Shown piece by piece: positions 8,277 to 16,954 of a DNA stretch of 37,782 bases. Position numbers and translations under genes: made by a program. Under the pieces are notes generated by a model. That model saw only the letters and a program-made list of their open reading frames with translations, did no database searches and was not told the DNA's origin. Within the stretch, counting starts at the first letter, position 1; every line of letters starts with the position of its first letter. This DNA is from an uncultured Bacteroidota bacterium (GTDB lineage Bacteria > Bacteroidota > Bacteroidia > Chitinophagales > LD1), in contig CAISWS010000097.1 of assembly GCA_903889265.1 (NCBI GenBank), positions 1 to 37,782 of the forward strand, given 5' to 3'.

Positions 8277-8726
8277 TTAAACAAGCAAGCTTTTAACGAT
8301 TTCCGCCACTAACTTATTGTCGGCTTTACCTGCTAATTGCTTAGAGGCAGCGCCCATTACTTTGCCCATTTCCTTTTGGGTAGTAGCGCCTGTTTCGGCT
8401 ATTACTTTTTTAATTATTTCGCGCACCTCATCTTCGCCCATCATAGCAGGCAGGTATTTTTCAATAACTGCTACTTCGTCTTTTTCCTTGGTTATCAGGT
8501 CCTGGCGGTTAGCTTTTTCAAACTCGGTAATGGAGTCACGCCTTTGCTTTACCAGCTTTTGAAGCATTTGCACTTCCTTCTCAGGCGTAATTTCGCCCGT
8601 AGAACCCTTTTCGGTTTTAGCCAGCAGAATAGCACTTTTAATAGCGCGCAGGCCCCTTAAACCAACTTCGTCTTTGGCCATCATGGCGGCTTTAAGGTCA
8701 GTATTTATTTTTTCTTCCAAACTCAT
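8277..8726 (-). CDS. yqeY: GatB/YqeY domain-containing protein
   Basis: Soluble protein of 149 residues, the usual length for the stand-alone YqeY family. It begins SLEEKINTDLKAAMMAKDEVGLRGLRAIKSAI and has the conserved blocks VKQRRDSITEFEKANRQDL, EKYLPAMM and KEMGKVMGA. YqeY resembles the tail domain of GatB and binds tRNA in that context; the role of the free protein is not settled. The longer frame begins with TTG, while the ATG at 8724-8726 fits the family start. A perfect Bacteroidota -7 box lies just upstream. Confidence 0.92.
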   Translation of the reverse strand: MSLEEKINTDLKAAMMAKDEVGLRGLRAIKSAILLAKTEKGSTGEITPEKEVQMLQKLVKQRRDSITEFEKANRQDLITKEKDEVAVIEKYLPAMMGEDEVREIIKKVIAETGATTQKEMGKVMGAASKQLAGKADNKLVAEIVKSLLV

Positions 8727-8744
8727 AATGATATTATTTTGCCG

Positions 8745-8752
8745 CAAAGCTA
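8745..8752 (-). promoter_or_regulatory. -7 promoter element of yqeY
   Basis: Read on the minus strand this is TAGCTTTG, a full match to the Bacteroidota -7 consensus TAnnTTTG, 18 nt upstream of the yqeY ATG. The -33 region (TGAAA at the expected spacing) is poor, so the promoter rests on the -7 box and its position. Confidence 0.45.
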
Positions 8753-8885
8753 AAAAAATGGAACTGACTAATTTCAGGTTATAGAATGCAGATTGTTAAT
8801 AGTTTTGGCTTTGGTACAGGTAAAGCTGAATTTGTCCGGTACCTAAGCCTTGTATAAAAAATTTAAGGTTTTGCAGCGATTGTAT

Positions 8886-8950
8886 TTTGTATTGGCTCTG
8901 GCATCCCCTTTAGGGGACGGGAGGGGCGGAGGCCTTTGGCGCAAATACAA
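8886..8950. repeat. Inverted-repeat-flanked CCCCTTTAGGGG box
   Basis: TTGTATTT near 8889 and AAATACAA near 8943 are perfect 8-bp complements. They flank CCCCTTTAGGGG (about 8903-8914) and a run GACGGGAGGGGCGGAGG. A related core, CCCCTTTAAGGGGCGGAAGGGGCGG, occurs at about 35115-35139 in the WYL intergenic region. Both look like copies of a short GC-rich dispersed repeat. This one lies just before kmo. Confidence 0.45.
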
Positions 8951-9003
8951 TGGATAAAACAAAAACAATTATAGCGCCTTTGTGGCAGTAAAATTAAAGA
9001 ATC

Positions 9004-10353
9004 ATGAAAAAGAAAATTGTAATAGTAGGTGCAGGGCTGGTAGGTTCAATACTGGCCTGTTATTTATCGCGCAGGGGCTATAAAATAGATGTTTACGAAC
9101 GCCGTCCCGATATGCGAACCGCCGGTTTTATAGGTGGCCGTTCCATTAACCTGGCATTAAGCCACCGCGGTTGGAAGGCCCTCACCGCCATCGGCCTGCA
9201 AGACGAGGTGCACAAAATTGCTATCCCCATGCGCGGCAGAATGATACACGACCTCAACGGCGCCACCTCCTTTATCCCATACGGAAAAGACGACCAGGCC
9301 ATCTATTCCGTAAGCCGCGGCCATTTGAACCAAATCATGGTAGATGCCGCAGATAAGAACGCTGATATTGATTTTCATTTCAACCAGCGCTGCGCGGCCA
9401 TTGACTTTAATAAAAACAGTATCACTTTTCAAAACGAACATACTAAGGAACAACACCAGGAAAATGCGGATGTTATTTTCGGTGCCGACGGTGCCTTTAG
9501 CGAGGTCCGTTACGAAATGCAAAAAACCCCCAACTTTAACCTCTGGCAAAATCACGAGGAATACGGGTACAAGGAATTGGAAATACCCGCCGGCAATTAC
9601 GGCGAACATTTAATTGATAAACACGCCCTGCACATCTGGCCCCGTAAAAGTTTTATGATGATAGCCCTGCCTAACCTCGACGGCAGTTTTACGGTTACCC
9701 TTTTTGCCCCCTTCAAAGGCGAAAATTCTTTTGAAACAGTAAAGACCGAAGCCCAGGCAGACGCCTACTTTAAAAGAAATTTCCCAGATGCGGTGGCCTT
9801 AATGCCCGACCGGAAAAAGGATTTCTTCAACAACCCTACTTCATCCTTATGCACCATTAAATGCTTCCCCTGGAAATATAAAGATGCATGTTTGATTGGC
9901 GATGCTGCACATGCAGTAGTGCCATTTTACGGCCAGGGCATGAACTGCGGCTTTGAGGATGTACATGAACTGGACGCCATACTAAATGCCACCGGCGAAA
10001 ACTGGGAAGATGCACTCAACAAATTGCAATACCAACGCAAACCCAATTCAGATGCCATTGCCGACCTGGCTCTATATAATTTTATTGAAATGCGCGACCT
10101 CAGCGGCCGCGAAGATTTTCAGCTACGCCTCAAAATAGAAAAGAAAATAGCCCAGAAATTCGCCGATAAATTTATGACCCACTACGCCATGGTAACCTTT
10201 AGCGACCTCAGCTACTCCGAAGCCAAAAAACGCGGCGAACAACAAAGTGCCCTGCTTGATAAAATTATGGCCCTGCCCGACATTGAAAACAATTGGGAAA
10301 GTGATGTTGTAATGGCAATGGCAGAGGAATGGATTAACAATAACCGGAATTAA
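9004..10353 (+). CDS. kmo: Kynurenine 3-monooxygenase
   Basis: FAD-dependent aromatic hydroxylase that converts L-kynurenine to 3-hydroxykynurenine with NADPH and O2. At 449 residues it is full length. The N-terminal dinucleotide fold reads IVIVGAGLVGSILACYLSRR with GxGxxG at 8-13. The family-specific RSINLALSHRGWKAL segment follows. The second FAD motif, LIGDAAHAVVPFYGQGMNCGFEDV, is intact. With tryptophan 2,3-dioxygenase at 16955-17992 it covers the oxygenase steps of the kynurenine pathway; kynureninase and 3-hydroxyanthranilate dioxygenase are not in the window. It starts at the ATG at 9004. The subtilase gene follows after 48 nt on the same strand. Confidence 0.95.
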   Translation: MKKKIVIVGAGLVGSILACYLSRRGYKIDVYERRPDMRTAGFIGGRSINLALSHRGWKALTAIGLQDEVHKIAIPMRGRMIHDLNGATSFIPYGKDDQAIYSVSRGHLNQIMVDAADKNADIDFHFNQRCAAIDFNKNSITFQNEHTKEQHQENADVIFGADGAFSEVRYEMQKTPNFNLWQNHEEYGYKELEIPAGNYGEHLIDKHALHIWPRKSFMMIALPNLDGSFTVTLFAPFKGENSFETVKTEAQADAYFKRNFPDAVALMPDRKKDFFNNPTSSLCTIKCFPWKYKDACLIGDAAHAVVPFYGQGMNCGFEDVHELDAILNATGENWEDALNKLQYQRKPNSDAIADLALYNFIEMRDLSGREDFQLRLKIEKKIAQKFADKFMTHYAMVTFSDLSYSEAKKRGEQQSALLDKIMALPDIENNWESDVVMAMAEEWINNNRN

Positions 10354-10354
10354 C

Positions 10355-10400
10355 CTTTTCTGTATCTTCACAGTCTTATATATTGAGGATCACAGAAAAG
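10355..10400. repeat. 9-bp inverted repeat just before the subtilase ATG
   Basis: CTTTTCTGT (10355-10363) and ACAGAAAAG (10392-10400) are exact complements with a 28-nt spacer. The right arm ends one base before the ATG at 10402, so pairing would bury the translation start. It could alternatively be a weak kmo terminator. Confidence 0.35.
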
Positions 10401-10401
10401 T

Positions 10402-12513
10402 ATGTTAAAACCGCTTTCCCTTTTACTGTTCGTTTTTATCTCTCTGATTGCATTTTCCCAAACAGAAGATGAAAACAGTATTCCCGATCAGTTCATCGTT
10501 ATGCTAAAACCTGCCCAACAGGTAGGTGAACTGATTAAAGAGTTCCCAACGCTACAGGTAAAAAAGTGCCTTTCAAAGCAAATGAATATCTGGTTGCTGC
10601 AACGCAATACCACCAGCGATGCCGAAGATTTCCTGGCTCGGTTACAATATGGCAAAACAGTAAAACTTGCGCAGTTTAACCACCGGGTCCAAAGCCGGTC
10701 ACTTGTACCCAACGACACTTATTTTAATAACCAATGGAACATGATGAACACCGGCCAGGGCGGAGGAACTGTTGGTGCTGATATTGACGCCACCAATGCC
10801 TGGGCAATTAACCACCGCAATACAACAGCTAATGGCGATAGCATTGTAATTGCCATTATAGACGGGGGTGATGGTGTTGGGTTTGATTACACTCACGAGG
10901 ACATTAGCTTTTTTGTAAACACCCATGAAATCCCGAATAATGGAATTGATGACGACAGCGATGGTTATGTGGATGATTATAATGGCTGGAATGCAATTGC
11001 ATCAAACGGCGATATTAACCAGGGGAATACACTTTCACACGCAATGCATGTTTCTGGTATAGCCGGTGCTATTGGCAATAATACTACAGGCATAGCCGGG
11101 GTATGCTGGGGCGCAAGAATTTTGCGCGTGGTGGGCGCATCAAGCGATGAATCGCAGGTGGTTGAAGCTTATGCTTATGTAAGGGAAATGAGGCGGCTTT
11201 ATAACAACAGCGGCGGAACTAAAGGGGCCTTTGTGGTTTCCACCAATTCTTCGTTTGGAATTAACGGAGGAACACCTGCTGCAGATCCGATTTGGTGCGC
11301 TATGTACGATAGTATGGGATACGTAGGCATTTTAAGTGCTGCGGCTACCGCCGATGAAGATTGGAACATTGATGTTACTAATGATATACCCACCGGTTGC
11401 CGCAGCAAATTTCTTATTACCGTAACAAGCACAAACGACCTGGGACAGCTGGGAGCGTATAGAGCGTATGGAGATACTACAATTGCATTAGCGGCACCCG
11501 GCGAGGGTGTTTACTCTACAATAGAGAATAATGGTTATGGATATATGAGCGGCACCTCTATGGCTTCGCCGCATATTGCCGGTACCGTTGGCGCTATGTT
11601 TGCAGCAGCCTGCCCAAAAATGCTTGCTGATTACAAATTGCATCCCGATACGGTTGCACTGACCATAAAGCAAATGCTTGAAAGTGGTATTACCCGCGTT
11701 TCTGGTCTTTATAATGAAACCATTACCGGCGGCACTTTAAACCTTTACAATGCCATTAAAAACCTGGATGAATATAACTGCGGCGCATGTAATTACACCG
11801 TTTCACTAACCCAAATACAGCCTCTGTGCAGCAACACCTGCAACGGCTCGGCGCAAGTCAGCGTCCAGGGGCCGGGAGTTTACAGTTACTCATGGAGTAA
11901 CAATCAAACCGGCGTTTCATTAATCAATAACCTCTGCCCCGGCGTTTATTCTGTTACGGTTACAGACACCGCAAGCGGTTGCCAGCAAATAAAAAATGCT
12001 TACCTGTATAAACCCGATAGCATTAATGTTTCCTCCATTCACACCATTCCTGTAGTAGGCGGCGATTCGGGTAACATCATCGTTACTGCTCATGCCGGTA
12101 ACTATCCTTTACAATACTCTTTAAACGGTGTTAATTATCAAAATGCATCAACCCTTATCGTAAGCAACAATGGCAATTACAATGTGTTTGTAAAAAATAA
12201 TATCGGTTGCGTGGTAGAAGAAAGTGTTTCTGTGGAGGGCATCCAAAGCCTCTCTTCAAACAATACCTGGAATTTATTCCCAAACCCCGCTAACGGCCAA
12301 CTAAACATCTCATTCAACTTATCGCATGATGCTGACATTGCTTTCAGCATTTCCAATATTCTCGGGCAGAAGATATCATCCGCTGCCCGTATAGTTCCCG
12401 CAGGTATTAGCACCACAACAGCCGATGTTTCCACACTGGCACCAGGCACCTACTTCGTTACCATACAAAACGGAAATGCAACCTCAACACAAAGGTTTGT
12501 CATAGCCCGTTGA
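10402..12513 (+). CDS. Secreted S8 subtilisin-like protease with T9SS sorting domain
   Basis: Exported serine protease of 703 residues. A signal peptide (residues 1-20, LLLFVFISLIAFS) is followed by a propeptide-like region (about 24-100) and a subtilase catalytic domain. The likely triad is Asp154 (IAIIDGG), His213 (LSHAMHVSGIAG) and Ser386 (GTSMASPH), with Asn282 as the oxyanion residue. The usual HGTHVAG motif is changed to HAMHVSG, and the Asp loop is longer than usual. A SprB-like repeat (about 470-540, GVYSVTVTDTASGC) and a type A T9SS C-terminal domain follow (about 625-703, WNLFPNPANGQLNI...GTYFVTIQNG). The product should therefore cross the outer membrane by type IX secretion and be anchored or released. 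Substrate unknown. Confidence 0.92.
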   Translation: MLKPLSLLLFVFISLIAFSQTEDENSIPDQFIVMLKPAQQVGELIKEFPTLQVKKCLSKQMNIWLLQRNTTSDAEDFLARLQYGKTVKLAQFNHRVQSRSLVPNDTYFNNQWNMMNTGQGGGTVGADIDATNAWAINHRNTTANGDSIVIAIIDGGDGVGFDYTHEDISFFVNTHEIPNNGIDDDSDGYVDDYNGWNAIASNGDINQGNTLSHAMHVSGIAGAIGNNTTGIAGVCWGARILRVVGASSDESQVVEAYAYVREMRRLYNNSGGTKGAFVVSTNSSFGINGGTPAADPIWCAMYDSMGYVGILSAAATADEDWNIDVTNDIPTGCRSKFLITVTSTNDLGQLGAYRAYGDTTIALAAPGEGVYSTIENNGYGYMSGTSMASPHIAGTVGAMFAAACPKMLADYKLHPDTVALTIKQMLESGITRVSGLYNETITGGTLNLYNAIKNLDEYNCGACNYTVSLTQIQPLCSNTCNGSAQVSVQGPGVYSYSWSNNQTGVSLINNLCPGVYSVTVTDTASGCQQIKNAYLYKPDSINVSSIHTIPVVGGDSGNIIVTAHAGNYPLQYSLNGVNYQNASTLIVSNNGNYNVFVKNNIGCVVEESVSVEGIQSLSSNNTWNLFPNPANGQLNISFNLSHDADIAFSISNILGQKISSAARIVPAGISTTTADVSTLAPGTYFVTIQNGNATSTQRFVIAR

Positions 12514-12530
12514 CTTGGGCTTACAACTTT

Positions 12531-12559
12531 AACACCTGAACACGTTAACACCTGAACAC
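12531..12559. repeat. Two tandem 16-bp units (AACACCTGAACAC core)
   Basis: AACACCTGAACAC occurs at 12531-12543 and again at 12547-12559, a period of 16 nt, between the subtilase stop and the recJ start. The same pair with the same period occurs at 28381-28409, where it forms one arm of a long palindrome. This locus appears to carry only that half. Confidence 0.6.
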
Positions 12560-12580
12560 ATTTAACCGTTAATTTGCACC

Positions 12581-14272
12581 ATGCAAAAAAGGTGGGTAGT
12601 TAAGGAAGCAGACGAACAAAAAGTTACAGCATTACAGGAAGCCCTGAAAGTACATCCCGTACTTTGCAAACTACTGGTACAACGCGGCATTGAAACCTAC
12701 GAACAGGCAAAAGCATTCTTCCGCCCATCGTTAGAATCCTTGCACGATCCCTTTCTGATGCAGGACATGGATAAAGCCATTAACCGCATAGCCACTGCCA
12801 TAGCCAATAACGAAAAAATATTGATTTACGGCGATTATGATGTAGATGGAACCACAGCCGTGGCAACCGTTTACTCCTTTTTTAAAGAATTTTATCCCAA
12901 CATAGATTACTACATCCCCAACCGGTATACCGAAGGCTACGGAATTTCAACCAAAGGAATTGACCACGCCGCCGAACACCATTTTGCTTTAATCATTGCT
13001 CTCGATTGCGGCATCAAAAGCAACGATAAAGTAGATTATGCCACCCAAAAAGGCATCGATTTTATTATCTGCGACCACCACAACCCGGGTTCCGAAATAC
13101 CCGCCGCAGTGGCTGTGCTCGACCCAAAAAGAAATGATTGCCATTACCCTTATAAAGAGTTAAGTGGTTGTGGCATTGGCTTTAAACTGATACAGGCTTT
13201 CTCTATACAAAATGGCTTACCTCCTGAAAAAGCCTTTCAATACCTCGACCTGTTGTGCCTCAGCATCGGCGCAGATATTGTGCCTATTACGGGCGAGAAC
13301 CGCATACTTGCTTTTCACGGTTTGCAAAAACTGAACAACAACCCGGTAACCGGTCTGCGTCATTTAAAAGAAATTGCCGGCGTGCAAAAGGAAATGGACA
13401 TTACCGATGTGGTATTTATTCTCGGCCCCCGTATTAATGCCGCGGGCCGTATTGATGATGCCAAACACGCCGTAAAACTGCTGATTGCCGAGGACATAGA
13501 TTACGGCTCCGAAGCTAAAGCGCTGCAACTAAACAAATACAACGCCGAACGAAAGGACCTTGACCGCAGCATTACTGCTCATGCCCTGGAAATTATCGGC
13601 GCAGATGAAACGCTCGTTAACCGTAAATCAACGGTGCTGTTTAACCCTGCCTGGCACAAAGGAGTAATCGGCATTGTAGCCTCTCGCTTAACCGATACCT
13701 ATTACCGCCCCACCATTGTGCTTACCGAAAGCGATGGCAAAGTAACCGGCTCTGCCCGCTCAGTAAAAAACTTCGACTTGTATGAGGCCATCTATGAATG
13801 TAAAGACCTGCTCATACAATTCGGCGGCCACAAATTTGCCGCAGGCATGACCCTCCAACCCGAAAACGTAGAGGCCTTTTCTTTAAAGTTTGAAGAAGTA
13901 GTAACCGGCCGGATTACAGAAGAGCAACTGGTCCCCGAACTTGAAATTGATGCTGAAATTGAACTGGAAGATATCACCCCAAAATTTTACAGCATCATTA
14001 TGCAAATGGCCCCCTTTGGCCCTGAAAACATGAAACCGGTTTTTATAACCCGTGGCGTTAGCGATAATGGCTGGAGCAAAATAGTAAAAGAAGACCACGT
14101 TAAATTTTCAGTAAAGAAAAACCGTAGCGCTGCTATAGATGATATCGGCTTCGGCCTTGCACCAAAATTCAACCTTATAAAAAGCAGGCCTTTTAATATT
14201 GCCTACCAGATAGATGAAAATGAGTGGCAGGATAATGTAAGGTTGCAGATGTTGGTGAAGGATGTGTGTTGA
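12581..14272 (+). CDS. recJ: Single-stranded-DNA-specific exonuclease RecJ
   Basis: 5'-3' single-strand DNA exonuclease of recombination and repair, cytoplasmic, 563 residues (typical length). DHH-superfamily motifs are in order: YGDYDVDGTTA (Asp85, Asp87, Asp89), LDCG (Asp142), and CDHHNPG (Asp165, His166, His167). The DHHA1 region includes NPAWHKGVIGIVASRL and later GGHKFAAGMTL, and an OB-like C-terminal part follows. These residues would bind the catalytic Mn/Mg ions. It starts at the ATG at 12581, 67 nt after the subtilase stop. It converges with the DUF4291 gene, with 11 nt between the stops. Confidence 0.95.
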   Translation: MQKRWVVKEADEQKVTALQEALKVHPVLCKLLVQRGIETYEQAKAFFRPSLESLHDPFLMQDMDKAINRIATAIANNEKILIYGDYDVDGTTAVATVYSFFKEFYPNIDYYIPNRYTEGYGISTKGIDHAAEHHFALIIALDCGIKSNDKVDYATQKGIDFIICDHHNPGSEIPAAVAVLDPKRNDCHYPYKELSGCGIGFKLIQAFSIQNGLPPEKAFQYLDLLCLSIGADIVPITGENRILAFHGLQKLNNNPVTGLRHLKEIAGVQKEMDITDVVFILGPRINAAGRIDDAKHAVKLLIAEDIDYGSEAKALQLNKYNAERKDLDRSITAHALEIIGADETLVNRKSTVLFNPAWHKGVIGIVASRLTDTYYRPTIVLTESDGKVTGSARSVKNFDLYEAIYECKDLLIQFGGHKFAAGMTLQPENVEAFSLKFEEVVTGRITEEQLVPELEIDAEIELEDITPKFYSIIMQMAPFGPENMKPVFITRGVSDNGWSKIVKEDHVKFSVKKNRSAAIDDIGFGLAPKFNLIKSRPFNIAYQIDENEWQDNVRLQMLVKDVC

Positions 14273-14283
14273 AATGCAACTTT

Positions 14284-14922
14284 TTAGGTGGTACCAATTT
14301 TTTTCGAAAGACTTAAATTGGAGAGATTATAAATGGTTTCAATAGGCACTAACAGTTCATAAGGACTACCCTTGTCAATATTAAGTTTCTGATCTTTAAC
14401 AAACTCGGTAATGTCCTCAATCTGTTTTATTTGTTTCTTGCCAAAGCTTTCCAGAACGGCCCCCTTCATCCCAAGCTGAATAGCCCGTCTTTCAAGCTTG
14501 CCACCATATGGATCGTGCTCTGGATCCCATTGCAGGCGGACCTCTTTATTGTTCATTTCCTCTTTCCATTTTTCATGGTTTTGATAAACAAACGGATTAA
14601 ATGAAGACCAAACAGCTTGTTGCAAAATATTTTCAAAGTCAGCAAAATCAATCCAAATAGCAAGCACTCTTTCCTGGTTTTCCTTTGAAGCCCAACCGCA
14701 GCGGTACATCATCCACAGAAAATTTGGTTTTATCCATGACATTCTACTGTAACTATAATGCTTTCCTCCTAATTGCTGATGTTTAACAGCATAGTCTGCT
14801 ATCTGATGATTATAGGCCTGGTAAACAACTATTTGTCCAGTACGCGTATGCGCAGTAATATGTTGGCCGTTGTTTGGTAAACGGCGGATAACATCTGCAT
14901 ATTTCTCAATTTCTATTTTCAT
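14284..14922 (-). CDS. DUF4291 domain-containing protein
   Basis: Cytoplasmic protein of 212 residues matching DUF4291. The hallmark segment is IVVYQAYNHQIADYAVKHQQ followed by SRMSWIKPNFLWMMYRCGWASKENQERVLAI (about residues 59-90). The family is widespread but has no established biochemical function. It lies 8 nt after a 157-residue unknown gene on the same strand, so the two are very probably translated from one transcript. It has no signal peptide or membrane segment. The ATG at 14920-14922 directly starts the conserved N-terminus. Confidence 0.82.
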   Translation of the reverse strand: MKIEIEKYADVIRRLPNNGQHITAHTRTGQIVVYQAYNHQIADYAVKHQQLGGKHYSYSRMSWIKPNFLWMMYRCGWASKENQERVLAIWIDFADFENILQQAVWSSFNPFVYQNHEKWKEEMNNKEVRLQWDPEHDPYGGKLERRAIQLGMKGAVLESFGKKQIKQIEDITEFVKDQKLNIDKGSPYELLVPIETIYNLSNLSLSKKIGTT

Positions 14923-14930
14923 TTAAACAC

Positions 14931-15404
14931 CTATAAAAACCATGGCGTATTATAATACTCCTCCAACTCCTTAAAATCTCCTGCTTTCTCACATCCTCTA
15001 ACATACTTTAATGCATCTTCTGCTTCTTTGCTTCTCTGCGTATTCAGGTATTCAATCGTTTGCTCAACACCCATAAAAGGCACCAGTTGAATATCTACTC
15101 CACAGTAAGTGTCAAAATCCGTATCCTTCGCTTCCCAAATTTTCAGACAATCTTCAATTTGCCGATGCATCCCCAACAAAAGGCAGACCAACATCAGGTC
15201 TTCAATATAAACCTCTCCTTCGGGGCTTTTTCGTAATTCAATAAACCGGTTCAACAAAGCGAGCACAAATGGCCTGTTTTGATTTTGTTTGAAATAACCA
15301 ACTAAATCCTTTCTTGTTTGCTCGTCGGAACAAATGGCTAAAACCATTTCGTCAGATATTGACTTAGTTTTCTGGAACGTTTCTAAAAGTATTTCAACTG
15401 TCAT
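14931..15404 (-). CDS. Hypothetical protein upstream of the DUF4291 gene
   Basis: I do not recognise this 157-residue protein. It looks all-helical and acidic, with a leucine-rich middle (FVLALLNRFIELRKSPEG, DLMLVCLLLGMHRQIEDCL) and a motif CGVDIQLVPFMGVEQTIEYL near residues 101-120. It ends in an aromatic EYYNTPWFL. It has no signal peptide or transmembrane helix. It precedes the DUF4291 gene by 8 nt and follows the GH125 gene by 45 nt. The helical repeat-like character recalls contact-dependent immunity proteins or HEAT-like folds, but this is a guess from composition. Confidence 0.7.
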   Translation of the reverse strand: MTVEILLETFQKTKSISDEMVLAICSDEQTRKDLVGYFKQNQNRPFVLALLNRFIELRKSPEGEVYIEDLMLVCLLLGMHRQIEDCLKIWEAKDTDFDTYCGVDIQLVPFMGVEQTIEYLNTQRSKEAEDALKYVRGCEKAGDFKELEEYYNTPWFL

Positions 15405-15449
15405 TTTTATATTAACCGTTATTTTTCTGCTATGTGTAAATATGCTGGT

Positions 15450-16889
15450 TTATTTGCTTTCTCTCTGCAACAACCCTGGATTTTCTTTATAAACCATCCA
15501 CACCATTTCACCAAAAAAACTATTGGCCCAGGCAAACCAGTGGCGGGTAAAGTTTTTCGGGCTGTTGGGTTTAAAACCCTCATGCATAAAACCGGTGCCT
15601 GCATGGGTGGCTTTCAGCATATTGATGCAATGAGTAATTTCTGCATTATCGGTGGATGTAATAGCCCTTGATATAATCCCCATAGGCCAAATCATTTCAC
15701 CCTTATAAGCCAGGTGTTGGCTGCCAATGCCTTCAACAGATTTGCCCTGGTAGAAATAAGGATTGTCCTTACTTAATGCAAACTTCCGGCTGCTTTTATA
15801 CACTTCATCTTCCGTAGTACCATAACCCAGGTAAGGTATGGTTATAAGGCCGGGGATACCTGCATCTTCCATCGCAACCGTATGGTCCAAACCATCACAT
15901 TCGTACGCGTATATTTTCCCAAAGGCCGTATAATCAATAATCCCGTTTTTCAAAGTAGCGTGCTCCACTTCATCCGCAAGGTTCCGGGCGGTCATTACCA
16001 GTTCGTCCCTATGGCTTGTCGCTATTATCATTTCTACCAGTTGCCGTAGGGCAGTTACCGCAAAAAGATTTTCAGGTTTGTTATACAGGTAAGTTGTAGC
16101 ATCATCCGAGTTTCTGAATGCTGAGCATATCATCCCATTGGGTTTTACCGGTTTGCCATATCCATCTCCCGCCAATGTATCGCTCAGCGTTATCGTCCTT
16201 CGCTGAAAGTGGTACTTGCCTTTATCATTTTTCCGCTGCTGGTCTTTCATAGTTTCTACAACCAGCACCATGGCATTATGCCACTCCTCGTCCATGTGCG
16301 CGGTATTACCTGTAATTTTCCAGTACTGGTAAGCCAGGCGGATACAATAACAAAGGGAATCCAGTTCCCACTTCCGCTCATGCACACCCGGTTTCATTTC
16401 GGTTTGGTCCGTTTTCCAGGGGCTTATTTTGTTGCTGTCTTTGTAAAAAGCATTGGCATAAGGGTCCAGTAAAATACATTTTGTTTGCCTGCGTATTACA
16501 CCCTCCACCATTTGCGCCAGGTGCTTGTCCTCCTTACACAAAGGCAGATAAGGATTTACCTGCGCCGACGAATCCCTCAACCACATAGCATCAATATCAC
16601 CGGTAATTACATAAGTATCGGGTTTGCCATCTTTCATTTCAAAAAACACCGTGGTATCCAGTGTGTTCGGAAAACAGTTTTCAAACATCCACACAAGCTC
16701 TTCATCCTTCACATTTTTCTTCACATCAGCTATCAGGGACTCTACCGCATCGCTCGTAAAATTTCTTTTGCCCACCGGCGGCCTTTGAGATGTAAAAGCT
16801 TTACCCGCCGCCGCTTTAAGCATAAAATCCGGCACCATCAAAGCAGAAGTAGCCATTGCACTTATACGCGTAAACTTCTTTCTGTTCAT
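15450..16889 (-). CDS. GH125 exo-alpha-1,6-mannosidase
   Basis: Metal-independent alpha-mannosidase of glycoside hydrolase family 125, 479 residues. The N-terminus (MNRKKFTRISAMATSALMVP) looks like an export signal, so it probably acts in the periplasm. Family landmarks include FENCFPNTLDTTVFF, ITGDIDAMWLRDSSAQVNPYLP (sugar-binding region) and IRRQTKCILLDPYANAFY in the first half, then GDGYGKPVKPNGMICSAFR and KGEMIWPMGIISRA later. Known members remove terminal alpha-1,6-linked mannose from N-glycan-type substrates. It lies 65 nt after the tryptophan dioxygenase gene, with no obvious functional link. Confidence 0.9.
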   Translation of the reverse strand: MNRKKFTRISAMATSALMVPDFMLKAAAGKAFTSQRPPVGKRNFTSDAVESLIADVKKNVKDEELVWMFENCFPNTLDTTVFFEMKDGKPDTYVITGDIDAMWLRDSSAQVNPYLPLCKEDKHLAQMVEGVIRRQTKCILLDPYANAFYKDSNKISPWKTDQTEMKPGVHERKWELDSLCYCIRLAYQYWKITGNTAHMDEEWHNAMVLVVETMKDQQRKNDKGKYHFQRRTITLSDTLAGDGYGKPVKPNGMICSAFRNSDDATTYLYNKPENLFAVTALRQLVEMIIATSHRDELVMTARNLADEVEHATLKNGIIDYTAFGKIYAYECDGLDHTVAMEDAGIPGLITIPYLGYGTTEDEVYKSSRKFALSKDNPYFYQGKSVEGIGSQHLAYKGEMIWPMGIISRAITSTDNAEITHCINMLKATHAGTGFMHEGFKPNSPKNFTRHWFAWANSFFGEMVWMVYKENPGLLQRESK

Positions 16890-16954
16890 ACTCTGAAATT
16901 AATTTATCCCTAAATGCATTTCTCTGTATTTTCCTCCGTGCGAAAACAGGCTGT

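Noticed and set aside
9157-9609. 150-codon minus-strand frame inside kmo
   Set aside because: It is antisense to a full-length, motif-complete monooxygenase and resembles no known family.
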